Origin: Gynuella sunshinyii YC6258 | Lineage (GTDB): Bacteria; Pseudomonadota; Gammaproteobacteria; Pseudomonadales; Natronospirillaceae | Assembly (NCBI RefSeq): GCF_000940805.1 | Contig: NZ_CP007142.1 | Coordinates: 3,324,593 to 3,388,592, forward strand | Length of the DNA: 64,000 nucleotides | Direction: 5' to 3' | Shown: in pieces, positions 26,985 through 35,219 of the stretch | How the letters are laid out: each line of letters starts with the position of its first letter | Position numbering within the stretch: position 1 is the first letter of the stretch | Notes under the pieces: generated by a model | The model's input: the letters and a program-made list of their open reading frames with translations, nothing else | Told to the model about the DNA's origin: nothing | The model's database searches: none | Program-made: the position numbers and the translations under genes

Positions 26985-28211
26985 ATGTATGGCTGTTATA
27001 AGGCAAAAAATGCTTTGTATCTTTTTTGTTTATTGATATTGTGTGTGGTGTTTTTCCCCAGAGTTATCGTTTCTGAGTTGCCTTATTCTGTCTCAGGTTT
27101 GGATTTTTCTATTCCCTTGATTGTTGCGTCGTTAATTTTTTTTGGACGAGCAAAATTATTATTTTCGGCACTTCGTTTTATTGAGTTTAAAATATACGCA
27201 TTTATTGTTGTGTTGATGTTGTTTTTTCCATTTTTATCTTTCTTGTTCAGCGACAGTGAACCTGCTTTCGTAAGATCTCTGCTTCAGGGGATTAGGCATC
27301 TATCATCAATATTTATCATTGCTTTTTTGATTTTTTTCTATGTTTATGTTCTAAATAATAATCTTGAGAAATTCATTCGAATTATATTCTATTTTTATGT
27401 ATACGGGTCTTTATTTTATTTAATAGTATCATTAAATACGATTCCTGCGTTGTCCCCCAGTAGCGACTTGGACGGTACAACATTTTCAAGTATTGGAATG
27501 GATTTAAGGTTTGCTGGTTTTTCAGGTAGTCCTACTCCCTTTGCTGTTATATGTTTTCTATATGTATGGTTTATATGGAGTTGCGAGTACATACAAAAGA
27601 GCTTTTTATTTAGAGGAGTAGCTACTATTGCAATGGTTTTTCTTATTCTGCTCTCTCTTTCTAAATCAGCAATAGTCTTAACCATATTTATGTTGTTCTT
27701 AATGTTGTTGATTTCGTCTTATAGAAGGAATCGGGGAAAATTCTGGTTTCGGGCGCCTATTTATTTCTGTGTGTTTTTTTCTTGTATGGTTTTTATGTTT
27801 ATAGTATTTAAGGAACAATTTCTCGATTTATACGATCGGGCTATTATTAGCTTCTATGGCAGGTTGGATATCTATGATCGAGTTATTGAGCAGCGATTGT
27901 TAGCTGAAGACTTTATGATGATTATTGGTTCGGGTTGGAAATCATATGCAGTTGGAGCTCATAATGAAGTCTTGGAAATATTGATCGGCTTTGGCTTATT
28001 TGCAGGGCTGGTAATCATATTGCTGTTATATGTAGTTTTACCAAGTGTTTTTCTTATTTATGTGAGAAACATAAATGCACTGATTCCAATATTTTTCATA
28101 TTTGTATCATCTCTGTTTCAGGAAATATTTCTTGACCCTGTGGTTATGATTTTCTTTGTTACTTTTTTAATAATTTATAGAATGAATATTTCTAATATCA
28201 GTTGTGCTTGA
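26985..28211 (+). CDS. Wzy-like polysaccharide polymerase (O-antigen polymerase/ligase family)
   Basis: Integral membrane protein of 408 residues with about ten to twelve transmembrane helices and a large periplasmic loop near residues 290-330. Members of the Wzy/WaaL superfamily polymerise or ligate lipid-linked repeat units on the periplasmic face. The segment GSGWKSYAVGAHNEVLEILIGFGLF (about residues 310-335) matches the family's conserved region before the last helices, with a histidine-asparagine pair. The ATG at 26985 lies two bases after the preceding stop; the open frame upstream of it is ignored. Polymerase rather than ligase is inferred from its place within the assembly operon. Confidence 0.78.
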   Translation: MYGCYKAKNALYLFCLLILCVVFFPRVIVSELPYSVSGLDFSIPLIVASLIFFGRAKLLFSALRFIEFKIYAFIVVLMLFFPFLSFLFSDSEPAFVRSLLQGIRHLSSIFIIAFLIFFYVYVLNNNLEKFIRIIFYFYVYGSLFYLIVSLNTIPALSPSSDLDGTTFSSIGMDLRFAGFSGSPTPFAVICFLYVWFIWSCEYIQKSFLFRGVATIAMVFLILLSLSKSAIVLTIFMLFLMLLISSYRRNRGKFWFRAPIYFCVFFSCMVFMFIVFKEQFLDLYDRAIISFYGRLDIYDRVIEQRLLAEDFMMIIGSGWKSYAVGAHNEVLEILIGFGLFAGLVIILLLYVVLPSVFLIYVRNINALIPIFFIFVSSLFQEIFLDPVVMIFFVTFLIIYRMNISNISCA

Positions 28212-28402
28212 ACAACTCCTGTTATTTAAACATTTATCCGAGCAGCTATCTGATCAGAGGGGCAGTTTTTTTGGTGCTAAAGGAATAAAGGTGGGTTTCC
28301 TGAGAATATTTTGGTTGGTTTTGTAGTGTTAGATGGAGTATTAGAGTAAGTCGATGACGTTGAGATACGGACCAAAATGAAGATTTTAAGTATATTTTGC
28401 TT

Positions 28403-29446
28403 CATCCTGGAACATTCAATATTGTATCTCAAGTTGAGAGACTGGGGTTTCAATTTCTTTATTTTTCTTTGATAGCTCGGTATTGGTCCTTGCATTATAA
28501 AAAAACACTCAGTTTATAAAAACTACTATAGCTGTTTTTTCACTGTCTATTGCATGTAGTTATATCTACAATTTTACGTTGGGAGTGGTTTTATCGATTG
28601 TTTTGTCTGGGGTTAGCAATTTTAGGTTAATTGAAGCTCTTTCTCAGATGTATCTTTCTAAGGGAAAATCGATAGTATATTCGCCGTTATTATTGTTATA
28701 TTTTTCTGTAATCTTCGTAGTCGTTTGTTATCTGTATTTTTTGCGAGCGCATTATGATTACGGAATTAAAGTGATAGAGTCGATAAATAATATGAAAGGA
28801 ATTTTATATTTTTGCTCTGGCTATTACAGGTAAAACTATATATACAGATAAGGTGATTTTAAGCTGGATGGAAAGTCTGTAGAGTGTTGCAATATATAAT
28901 CTGGCTTATAGGTTATGTAATTTGGTTTTTGTTCCAATTGCCTCGATCCTAACAATATCAGCGTCTAGTATATATAAAAGTGCTGAATCCCGAAGGTCTT
29001 TAACTAAAAAATTTTTCAAAGTTGCGATGGTTGGAGCTGAGCTTTCTCTGTTGTTATCTGCAGTCATGTTACTGTTGTTTCCTTATATTATGCTTTTATT
29101 TGGAGAAGAATATTATGATAGTGTTGAGAAGATATTGTCGTATATGCTTATTACACCATTTTTGATGTCCATACATTATGTGCTGGCCTCATTAGGGTTT
29201 TAAAAGACTCGAGCTATTGTGTCTCTTATCGTTGCAGGAGGTAATATATTTCTGAGTTTAGTATTGATTTTTATCTTGGGTGCTGCAGGCGCAATAGTAT
29301 CAATCATGTTGGCAGAATTTATAGTGTTGTGCTTTTATTCTATTTTGCTTTATAAGTATCTAAATAAAATCACTTTATTTGCCTACTTCGGTGGATTCAT
29401 AGAATATACTCTTATGACTGTTACATGCTGGGTAAGTCGAAAATGA
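28403..29446 (+). pseudogene. Decayed Wzx-type polysaccharide flippase
   Basis: Pieces of one membrane transporter of the polysaccharide-transport (Wzx) family read in shifting frames. One piece (28403 to about 28500, with VSQVERLGFQFLYFSLIARY) shifts frame at a run of A near 28499. The next piece continues to about 28810, where a T run (28809-28813) carries a second shift. Then comes KVILSWMESL, a TAG stop at 28880-28882, and the SVAIYNLAYRL family segment. A TAA stop at 29201-29203 interrupts a sequence that would otherwise read LGF(Q)KTR before GAAGAIVSIMLAE. At least two frameshifts and two nonsense codons, and no intact N-terminus, mean no working flippase is made. The stop overlaps the next gene's ATG (ATGA), a fossil of the operon structure. 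28212-28402 holds nothing recognisable. Confidence 0.8.
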
Positions 29447-30576
29447 AGAAAATTCTTGTGGCCACGAACGAGTTCTTTCCGTTTAAAGGCGGTATTGGTC
29501 GTTATAGTGAAGAAATCGTTGTTCAAGCTAAGGAAAGGTATGATGTAACAGTTTTGTGTCCAGATTATGGAGGGAAGGTATATGGTTGCCCATATGAAGA
29601 AGATATTAGGTTGATAACTTTTCCGGGGGGGCAATTTTCTCTTCGGCAAGCCCCTTGTTTATTAAAAACGATATTGTCGATAGATTTTTCATTTTATGAT
29701 TATGTTCTTGTCGCTGATTGGCCGATTTGGTTGTTGATTTGTTTAGTTAATCAATATGTTCCTTTAAAGAAGAAAATTAGCTTTTCTTTAATGCTTCATG
29801 GCAGTGAAATTCTGAACTTAAAATATGGTAAGACATCATTGGTTAGAAAAATTACTAATCCCTTCAAGGATGTTCAGCATATATTTGTCAACAGTGAATA
29901 TACTAAATCGATATTATTAAAATATTTTGGCGATAAGTTGTCATGTGATGTGCATGTTACATATCTTGCCGCCAAAAACCAGCGCTTAAATACAATAAAA
30001 GAGATACCGGAGAAAAAACATGGAAGCTTTATTTTATTAACAGTAGGGCGCTTGGATTCTCGAAAAGGGCACGAAACCGTCATCGATTCAATTGCACGGT
30101 TATCTGCTGAGCGAGGAAAAATTTTATATCGAATTATTGGAAATGGTTCCGATGATTATAGACAGTATTTATTAGAGAAGGCTAAAAGGCTGGATGTTAA
30201 TATTGAAATATTAAGTGATCTGAGTGATAGTGATGTCGAGTTGGAATATCTAAAGGCTAACATTTTTATTTTAGCAGCAAGACCCGAACCTTTGAAGGTG
30301 GAGGGGTTTGGAATTGTTTTTTTAGAGGCTGCAGCATTTGGGCTTCCTTCTATTTCTACTAAGGTAGGAGCAATACCTGAAGTCGTGACTGATCACGTAA
30401 CTGGTTTGTTGTGTGAGCATGATATAAATGATATTTCAAAAGCGATTAAAACCGTTTTTCATAATAGGAATCTTATCAAAAAATTCTCAGAAAACTGTTT
30501 GTTGCGTTTTGACTTTTTTTCTTGGCGTAAGACGGCTAGCCAGACATTTAGAGTCATGAGCCAGGAAGCTAATTAA
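29443..30576 (+). CDS. GT4-family glycosyltransferase
   Basis: GT-B fold glycosyltransferase of 377 residues: MKKILVATNEFFPFKGGIGRYSEE at the N-terminus (the GGIGRY loop is typical of group 1 enzymes) and a donor domain with TVGRLDSRKGHETVID (about residue 195) and EGFGIVFLEAAAFGLPSI (E-x7-E element, about 285). The ATG at 29443 overlaps the stop of the decayed flippase and gives the standard N-terminus. It appears intact although the preceding gene is broken, so it either retains a use or decay is recent. Confidence 0.87.
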   Translation: MKKILVATNEFFPFKGGIGRYSEEIVVQAKERYDVTVLCPDYGGKVYGCPYEEDIRLITFPGGQFSLRQAPCLLKTILSIDFSFYDYVLVADWPIWLLICLVNQYVPLKKKISFSLMLHGSEILNLKYGKTSLVRKITNPFKDVQHIFVNSEYTKSILLKYFGDKLSCDVHVTYLAAKNQRLNTIKEIPEKKHGSFILLTVGRLDSRKGHETVIDSIARLSAERGKILYRIIGNGSDDYRQYLLEKAKRLDVNIEILSDLSDSDVELEYLKANIFILAARPEPLKVEGFGIVFLEAAAFGLPSISTKVGAIPEVVTDHVTGLLCEHDINDISKAIKTVFHNRNLIKKFSENCLLRFDFFSWRKTASQTFRVMSQEAN

Positions 30577-30699
30577 GTCGTTGAGTTGTGTTTGAGGGGT
30601 ATTTAACCCGAATATTTCACCAGGCCTCAAATTTTAAACACCTCACCGGTACTAAGAGTGTTATCCAGGGAGCAGGTTTTGAACTGAGGTGGTCTAATA

Positions 30700-30979
30700 G
30701 ATCTTACCAGAGCAGTTAAGGATGATGTCGAAGATGCCAAGAATTGGTACAAAAATGACTCATTCGAGAATGCTCTCAGTTAAACTTTGGGGGTTCAACG
30801 GTAAGGGAGCAGTGGCCTCAGGGGAGCATTTAACGGATCTTTTGTATCGGCCAAAAAGGGGTGGCGAAACTAAAGTAAGAAGAATCGAGATTGTCGCATA
30901 TGGAAAAAAAACTGGAAAAATGTTTAGAGTTTGTCCAAGTAGTAACATTACGGACACGTTCAAGGTATTTATTAGATAG
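30700..30979 (+). pseudogene. Relic, possibly of a heparinase II/III-type protein
   Basis: The 424-base gap 30577-31000 contains two adjoining pieces in different frames: DLTRAVKDDVEDAKNWYKND, ending in a stop at 30783, and an overlapping 85-codon frame whose end includes LYRPKRGGE followed by RRIEIVAYGKK. The latter pattern (Y-x-P-x2-G-G then R-x-x-I-V-A-Y-G-K) recalls the catalytic-region motif of heparinase II/III-like polysaccharide lyases, with the usual histidines lost. It is far too short to be an enzyme and has no Shine-Dalgarno. A relic next to other decayed genes is the best reading; the family assignment is tentative. 30577-30699 shows nothing else. Confidence 0.3.
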
Positions 30980-31000
30980 GTTATATCTGGAGATTTTTGA

Positions 31001-32092
31001 GTGAAAGTAGCTATCGTTCATTATTGGTGGCTTAGCAACAGGGGAGGAGAGGCGGTTTGCTCTGCTTTAGTTGAGATGTTTCCTGAGGCGGATTTATTTC
31101 TTCATGTGTGTCAAGAGGACTTGGTTCGCCAAACTTTGACTCCAAAGTTCAGCGGTCAAATAAAAACAACGCTTATATCTAAGCTGCCGGGCGCTGCTAA
31201 GTTTTATCAGAAATATTTGCCTATTATGCCATTTGCATTAGAGCAAATCGATTTAACAGCTTATGATTTGATTATCAGTAGTGAATCAGGCCCAGCCAAA
31301 GGGGTTTTGACTCGTCCTGATAGCATGCATATTTGTTACTGTCATTCTCCAATGCGTTATATTTGGGATATGTATCATTCATATGTATCTTCAATGGTAG
31401 GATTTACCCGATTATTTTTTCAGTTATTTGCTCATAAGATGCGTATATGGGATCGGTTATCCGCAGATCGTGTTGATTATTTTATTGCAAACTCTAACTT
31501 TGTAGCTTCTCGAATAAAAAAATATTATCGTCGTGAGTCAGAAGTTATTTATCCTCCAGTAGATATTGGCAAGTTTGATCATACTAGACCTCGGGAGAAC
31601 TTCTATCTCTACCTTGGGCAGCTTGTTGGGTATAAAAGGGCTGATCTTGCAGTGGATGCGTTTAATGAGCTTGGGTTACCGCTGATTGTTGTGGGAGAGG
31701 GGGAATTATACTCTGGGTTAAAAAAAAGAGCTGGTGACAATATTCAGTTAATGGGACGGCAACCTTTTGACGTTATAAAAGATTTATTGGAACGTTGCCG
31801 TGCACTGGTTTTTCCTGGCGTTGAAGATTTTGGGATTGTTCCGGTTGAAGCCATGGCTGCCGGAGCTCCTGTGATTGCTTATGCAAAAGGCGGAGGGCTT
31901 GAGACAGTTGTGCATGGCGTAACAGGTATACATTTTTATGAGCAGTCTACTGTCGCCTTAATCTCTGCAGTTCAGCAGCTGGAGTCTGGGGAGTTTATGT
32001 TCTCCTCTCCTGAAATCAGTATTCATGCTGAGAAATATAGTAAAGATGTATTTGTAAAAAGTTTTTTGTCCTTTGTTGATAATTGTAAGTGA
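31001..32092 (+). CDS. GT4-family glycosyltransferase
   Basis: A 363-residue GT-B enzyme starting MKVAIVHYWWLSNRGGEAV, a beginning shared with WbaZ-like mannosyltransferases. The middle carries CYCHSPMRYIWDMYH (a conserved block of this subgroup) and the donor domain has LYLGQLVGYKRADLAVDAF (about residue 205) and GVEDFGIVPVEAMAAGAPVIAY with the E-x7-E element (about 275). The start is GTG with GGAG about eight bases upstream. GC content is again closer to the flanking genome. It is the last gene of the rightward part of the locus. Confidence 0.87.
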   Translation: MKVAIVHYWWLSNRGGEAVCSALVEMFPEADLFLHVCQEDLVRQTLTPKFSGQIKTTLISKLPGAAKFYQKYLPIMPFALEQIDLTAYDLIISSESGPAKGVLTRPDSMHICYCHSPMRYIWDMYHSYVSSMVGFTRLFFQLFAHKMRIWDRLSADRVDYFIANSNFVASRIKKYYRRESEVIYPPVDIGKFDHTRPRENFYLYLGQLVGYKRADLAVDAFNELGLPLIVVGEGELYSGLKKRAGDNIQLMGRQPFDVIKDLLERCRALVFPGVEDFGIVPVEAMAAGAPVIAYAKGGGLETVVHGVTGIHFYEQSTVALISAVQQLESGEFMFSSPEISIHAEKYSKDVFVKSFLSFVDNCK

Positions 32093-32117
32093 GCCTCGAG
32101 TATAGGATCAAAGTTGG

Positions 32118-32388
32118 GTAACCGTTCATTCCATTCCAAGACGGCATCCTCCGCTGTTTACCTGTAGCGTCACGCAAATATCCCGATAATCCTCAACCAT
32201 GTCCATCGACCGTTGCCAACCTCTCCACAAACTGATCATATTTTGGGGGGTTGTGCGCCGAAGGCGAATCATGTGAATTTGCAGGCCGTCTTTACGCGCT
32301 TATCGAACATGACGACGAAGGATGATATGGAAGCGCTGTTACCTTGGAATTTGATGCAGCACTAGAGTCGGGTTGGTTTGACGCTTAC
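32118..32388 (+). mobile_element. IS66-family relic, internally deleted
   Basis: About 271 bases that look like the two ends of an IS66-type element with most of the inside removed. The left end starts GTAACCG (IS66 termini start GTAAGCG). Near the right end the plus strand still encodes LQAVFTRLSNM followed by EALLPWNL and a stop, the hallmark C-terminus of IS66 TnpC transposases, and 25 bases later the element ends with GACGCTTAC, the complementary terminus. No functional transposase remains. Confidence 0.6.
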
Positions 32389-32446
32389 TGTAGACATAAG
32401 AGAAGCCTCACAGTAACGAATGAAATGCGAGGCATAGGTTATCGGG

Positions 32447-32487
32447 GGTAAACAGCGGCAGGAAGCCGTCTTGGAATGAGCGCTTAC
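32447..32487 (-). mobile_element. Inverted copy of the IS66-type left end
   Basis: Read on the minus strand, this 41-base segment begins GTAAGCG and matches the left end at 32118-32162 at most positions (shared TTCCAAGACGGC, then TCCT and CCGCTGTTTACC). The two copies are inverted around the relic, so a second insertion or a rearrangement of the same element occurred here. The rest of 32389-32514 shows nothing clear. It adjoins the 3' end of the ligase-like gene at 32515, whose last residues may therefore be altered. Confidence 0.5.
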
Positions 32488-32514
32488 CCTTCAATATACG
32501 GATACAGCCAAGTG

Positions 32515-33834
32515 CTATGGGATCGCGTCGCTGGTCGATTTGTTTTGCGAAATCGTCAAATAAAAACAATATGGAAGGGCAAGTATTATAGATATTGTAT
32601 ATACTCCATTCCACATTAATAAATAGGACTCAAAAATATTGATTGTTGCTGTAAAAGAAAGTAAACAGAGTGTACTTACCCATACAGTTGTTGTGCTAAT
32701 TATTTGTTTCGCTAGCCAAGCATATGAGAAAACTAAAAATATTAGTCCAATAAATCCATAGGCAATTATTATTTCCAAATAACTATTGTGTAAGTGGCCA
32801 TAGTGCTTCTTGGCCCATTCAGTCGCTTTTTCTGACTGAGTTATAATGTCTTTTCGCGCCCAGAGGCCCCATCCAATTAGCGGTCTTTTCTTAATCCATT
32901 CAGAGGCATCTATCCAAGTGTTTATTCTAGTGCCAACGCTTGTATAGCTAATTTTTTCTTCTTTTCTCAATATTATTTCGCTAAGCTGTGAATACCCTTT
33001 CATTATTCTTTCTTTAACTAGATTTGAAGACAATAATAATGGAGTTGAAGTCACAATAACAACTATGAAGGTTAATAAGGCTTTCTTATAAGACGTACTT
33101 TTGTTTGTATATAATTTTAGTATCCAGAACACAGTAAGTGCTACTATGGTGCCAAGCCATACGCCTCTTGATTGTGTAATGATTACCCCTAATAGACTCA
33201 GGAGTATACAGGCAGTCCAGAAAGATAAAAGTGCTATACTTTTGGCAGAATAAATTCTACTCAAGAAACACACAAATGCTAAAAATGAATACCCAAAATA
33301 CGCTGCTTCGTGTTGGTGGTTTCGGAGGCCAAACTGTGGCACGCCACCAGTACTTAAAATATACATTGCGTCGGGTAGTGCAGGGTTGGTGATAATAGCA
33401 ATTAGAAGACCTAAAAAAAAGATAGCAACCAATATTAGCCAATTATCTAGTTTTCCGCCTAGCCACCATGCAACTGGGACAAACATAAAAAGTTTAACCA
33501 ATTTATCTAAGTCCATATATTTGACTGCTGTAATTGGGTCCCTTATGTAATTTATGCCGAAAAAAACTATGGGCATTATTATTGAGATGGCTATTAGCAA
33601 AAAAGTCATGCCGGGTTTAATGTGTTTTCTCTGTTGATATATTGCAATTAAAAATGCTATCACCATAACTGATTCAGGGAAGCGATTTACAGATATTGGT
33701 GTGAATAGCTTTATAAATATCGAAATTAAAGTTGAGATAATCCCTATGGCTGTTAAATAGGTTCCTCCTCGGTGATATTCGGAAGGAAAGTATTTATCAA
33801 TGGTATTCTGTAGTTTGCTTTGAAGATTGGTCAT
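32515..33834 (-). CDS. O-antigen ligase/polymerase-like membrane protein (WaaL/Wzy family)
   Basis: Integral membrane protein of 439 residues with about twelve helices and a large periplasmic loop (roughly residues 270-350). The loop region carries RINTWIDASEWIKKRPLIGWG and later HYGHLHNSYLEIIIAYGFIGL, the conserved H-N segment of the O-antigen ligase domain; the earlier TQSRGVWLG holds the essential Arg typical of WaaL. It could attach O-polysaccharide to lipid A-core or be a polymerase. It is on the opposite strand from the main operon, and its last codons lie next to an IS66-type end, so the C-terminus (SDAIP) may not be original. Confidence 0.8.
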   Translation of the reverse strand: MTNLQSKLQNTIDKYFPSEYHRGGTYLTAIGIISTLISIFIKLFTPISVNRFPESVMVIAFLIAIYQQRKHIKPGMTFLLIAISIIMPIVFFGINYIRDPITAVKYMDLDKLVKLFMFVPVAWWLGGKLDNWLILVAIFFLGLLIAIITNPALPDAMYILSTGGVPQFGLRNHQHEAAYFGYSFLAFVCFLSRIYSAKSIALLSFWTACILLSLLGVIITQSRGVWLGTIVALTVFWILKLYTNKSTSYKKALLTFIVVIVTSTPLLLSSNLVKERIMKGYSQLSEIILRKEEKISYTSVGTRINTWIDASEWIKKRPLIGWGLWARKDIITQSEKATEWAKKHYGHLHNSYLEIIIAYGFIGLIFLVFSYAWLAKQIISTTTVWVSTLCLLSFTATINIFESYLLMWNGVYTISIILALPYCFYLTISQNKSTSDAIP

Positions 33835-34051
33835 TTTGTTTGGTTAACTACTATCGATGGTAAATATTTAGTGGAATGCGCTAAACTCAACTATTTGACT
33901 TAAGCATATAGTTCTAGGTAACCGTCATTCTACTGCATTGCGTGATGATCTAGGTCGGTGCTCGATAAGATCTTTGCCCTGTGTTTCAGTTTAAACTGGT
34001 TTTGTTTCTGTATGCGTGTGCTTGTGCTTGGAAAGCTATACCATGCCTCCT

Positions 34052-34903
34052 CTAAAGTGCAATTTGGTTCGAATTAGCCAGCTGTGAAGGGGTGATATCA
34101 TAAAAAGCACAAATTTTTAACCATTGTTCCAGGTTTCCATCCTGTCCAACATTGTGTTTCTGTAACGAGTCTTTTTGGGATCTTACAATAACAAGTGGTT
34201 TTGGTGGAGGGTTGGTACATCTTCTATATGTGACTCCATTTCTGATGCTCATCGCCTTAAACCAAAGATCATCCGCCCTGGGGGCAACTTGTTCATATAT
34301 CTGTTGGTTCAGTATTTCATCATCAAATATGTTGGCTGGATATAATACACCTCCAAAACCAATGGCCATGGTTTGAGGGCTGGAGAGTCCTGGTTTTTGC
34401 CAGGGCCAGTCTTTATATGGAGTCCATCGGCCATTCTTGTCCCAGCTTATTTCACGGGCCTCATGGGCAATAATGTCGCAGGGATAGTCTAGGTGGTCTT
34501 GCCATAATCTATGAAGCCAGGTCTCAGGGTACATTTGGTCGTCATCACATGTGACAATGATTTTGTCTGGGTATATTCGAAGACTCTCAACAAGTTTTCT
34601 ATGAGCACAGTTTTGGTCGGAGAAGCGAATTTCAAATCGACTCCCAATCAGTCGATTAAGATTATTGGGGATTTTTACTTTAAGTCGATCATTGAGCCAT
34701 AAGACTATTTTTTCCGGTTGTAATGTTTGGGCGAGTAAGCTCCGTATCGTAAGGTGAACAATATTAAGTCTGGATTCAATTGATGTCAGGCTAACAATAC
34801 AGCTGGCAGCAGTGTTTTCAGTCACCAGATGAAATTTTTTGGGGGACAGTAATTTAAGTTGGAGTGCTCTCAATAAAGAAGGAGGTATTTCTTTGGGTTT
34901 CAT
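34052..34903 (-). CDS. GT-A type glycosyltransferase-like protein
   Basis: A 283-residue protein that opens with VSLTSIESRLNIVHLTIRSLLAQTLQPEKIVLW, a pattern of small GT-A glycosyltransferases of surface polysaccharide loci, and contains a DDD metal-binding motif (TCDDDQMYPETWL, about residue 118). A later PRADDLWFKAM could supply the catalytic base region. Acceptor and donor are unknown. It is a single gene on the minus strand, 217 bases from the ligase-like gene, at the right border of the polysaccharide region. Confidence 0.75.
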   Translation of the reverse strand: MKPKEIPPSLLRALQLKLLSPKKFHLVTENTAASCIVSLTSIESRLNIVHLTIRSLLAQTLQPEKIVLWLNDRLKVKIPNNLNRLIGSRFEIRFSDQNCAHRKLVESLRIYPDKIIVTCDDDQMYPETWLHRLWQDHLDYPCDIIAHEAREISWDKNGRWTPYKDWPWQKPGLSSPQTMAIGFGGVLYPANIFDDEILNQQIYEQVAPRADDLWFKAMSIRNGVTYRRCTNPPPKPLVIVRSQKDSLQKHNVGQDGNLEQWLKICAFYDITPSQLANSNQIAL

Positions 34904-35086
34904 CAGTATGCTAGGTCATAAACATTTGAGCGTGGAAGGATCCCGATTTGTGGCATAAAGATCAATAGAAGCATGCGTCGTTGGTTGGTAATTTGTACTT
35001 ATACTGCCAAATATTAATCTGACAGGTCGTTGCTCTGTAATTCTCCGAGCATTCTAAACCGGCTGTTATAAAATGATGGTCTTATT

Positions 35087-35103
35087 GATAACCCATGGTT
35101 ATC
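35087..35103. promoter_or_regulatory. Palindrome upstream of the aminotransferase gene
   Basis: GATAACC-CAT-GGTTATC is a perfect 7-3-7 inverted repeat 117 bases before the start codon and about 48 bases upstream of the TATAAT box. It looks like an operator or activator site; no regulator is known. The rest of the 316-base gap (34904-35219) holds only the promoter below. Confidence 0.4.
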
Positions 35104-35125
35104 GATATCAAAAAAACCATAATAA

Positions 35126-35156
35126 TTGGTGCATTTCTTGTAGTTTTTTTTATAAT
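35126..35156 (+). promoter_or_regulatory. Likely promoter of the aminotransferase gene
   Basis: A consensus TATAAT at 35151-35156 with TTGGTG at 35126-35131. The spacer is 19 bases, long but tolerable; the start codon is 64 bases downstream. Confidence 0.5.
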
Positions 35157-35219
35157 CCTAATGTTCGCTTGCATTCATTATGCTGACATTCACACTTTGA
35201 ACTCAAAAAGGCAAAAATC

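Noticed and set aside
30577..30783. RelE/ParE-type toxin fragment (KDDVEDAKNWYKND)
   Set aside because: Superficial resemblance to the WY motif of RelE-like proteins, but no antitoxin and no frame long enough; a decayed gene is more likely.
33900..33960. Another IS66-type end
   Set aside because: GGTAACCGTCATTC at 33914 resembles the 32118 end for about 14 bases only, then diverges; too short to call.
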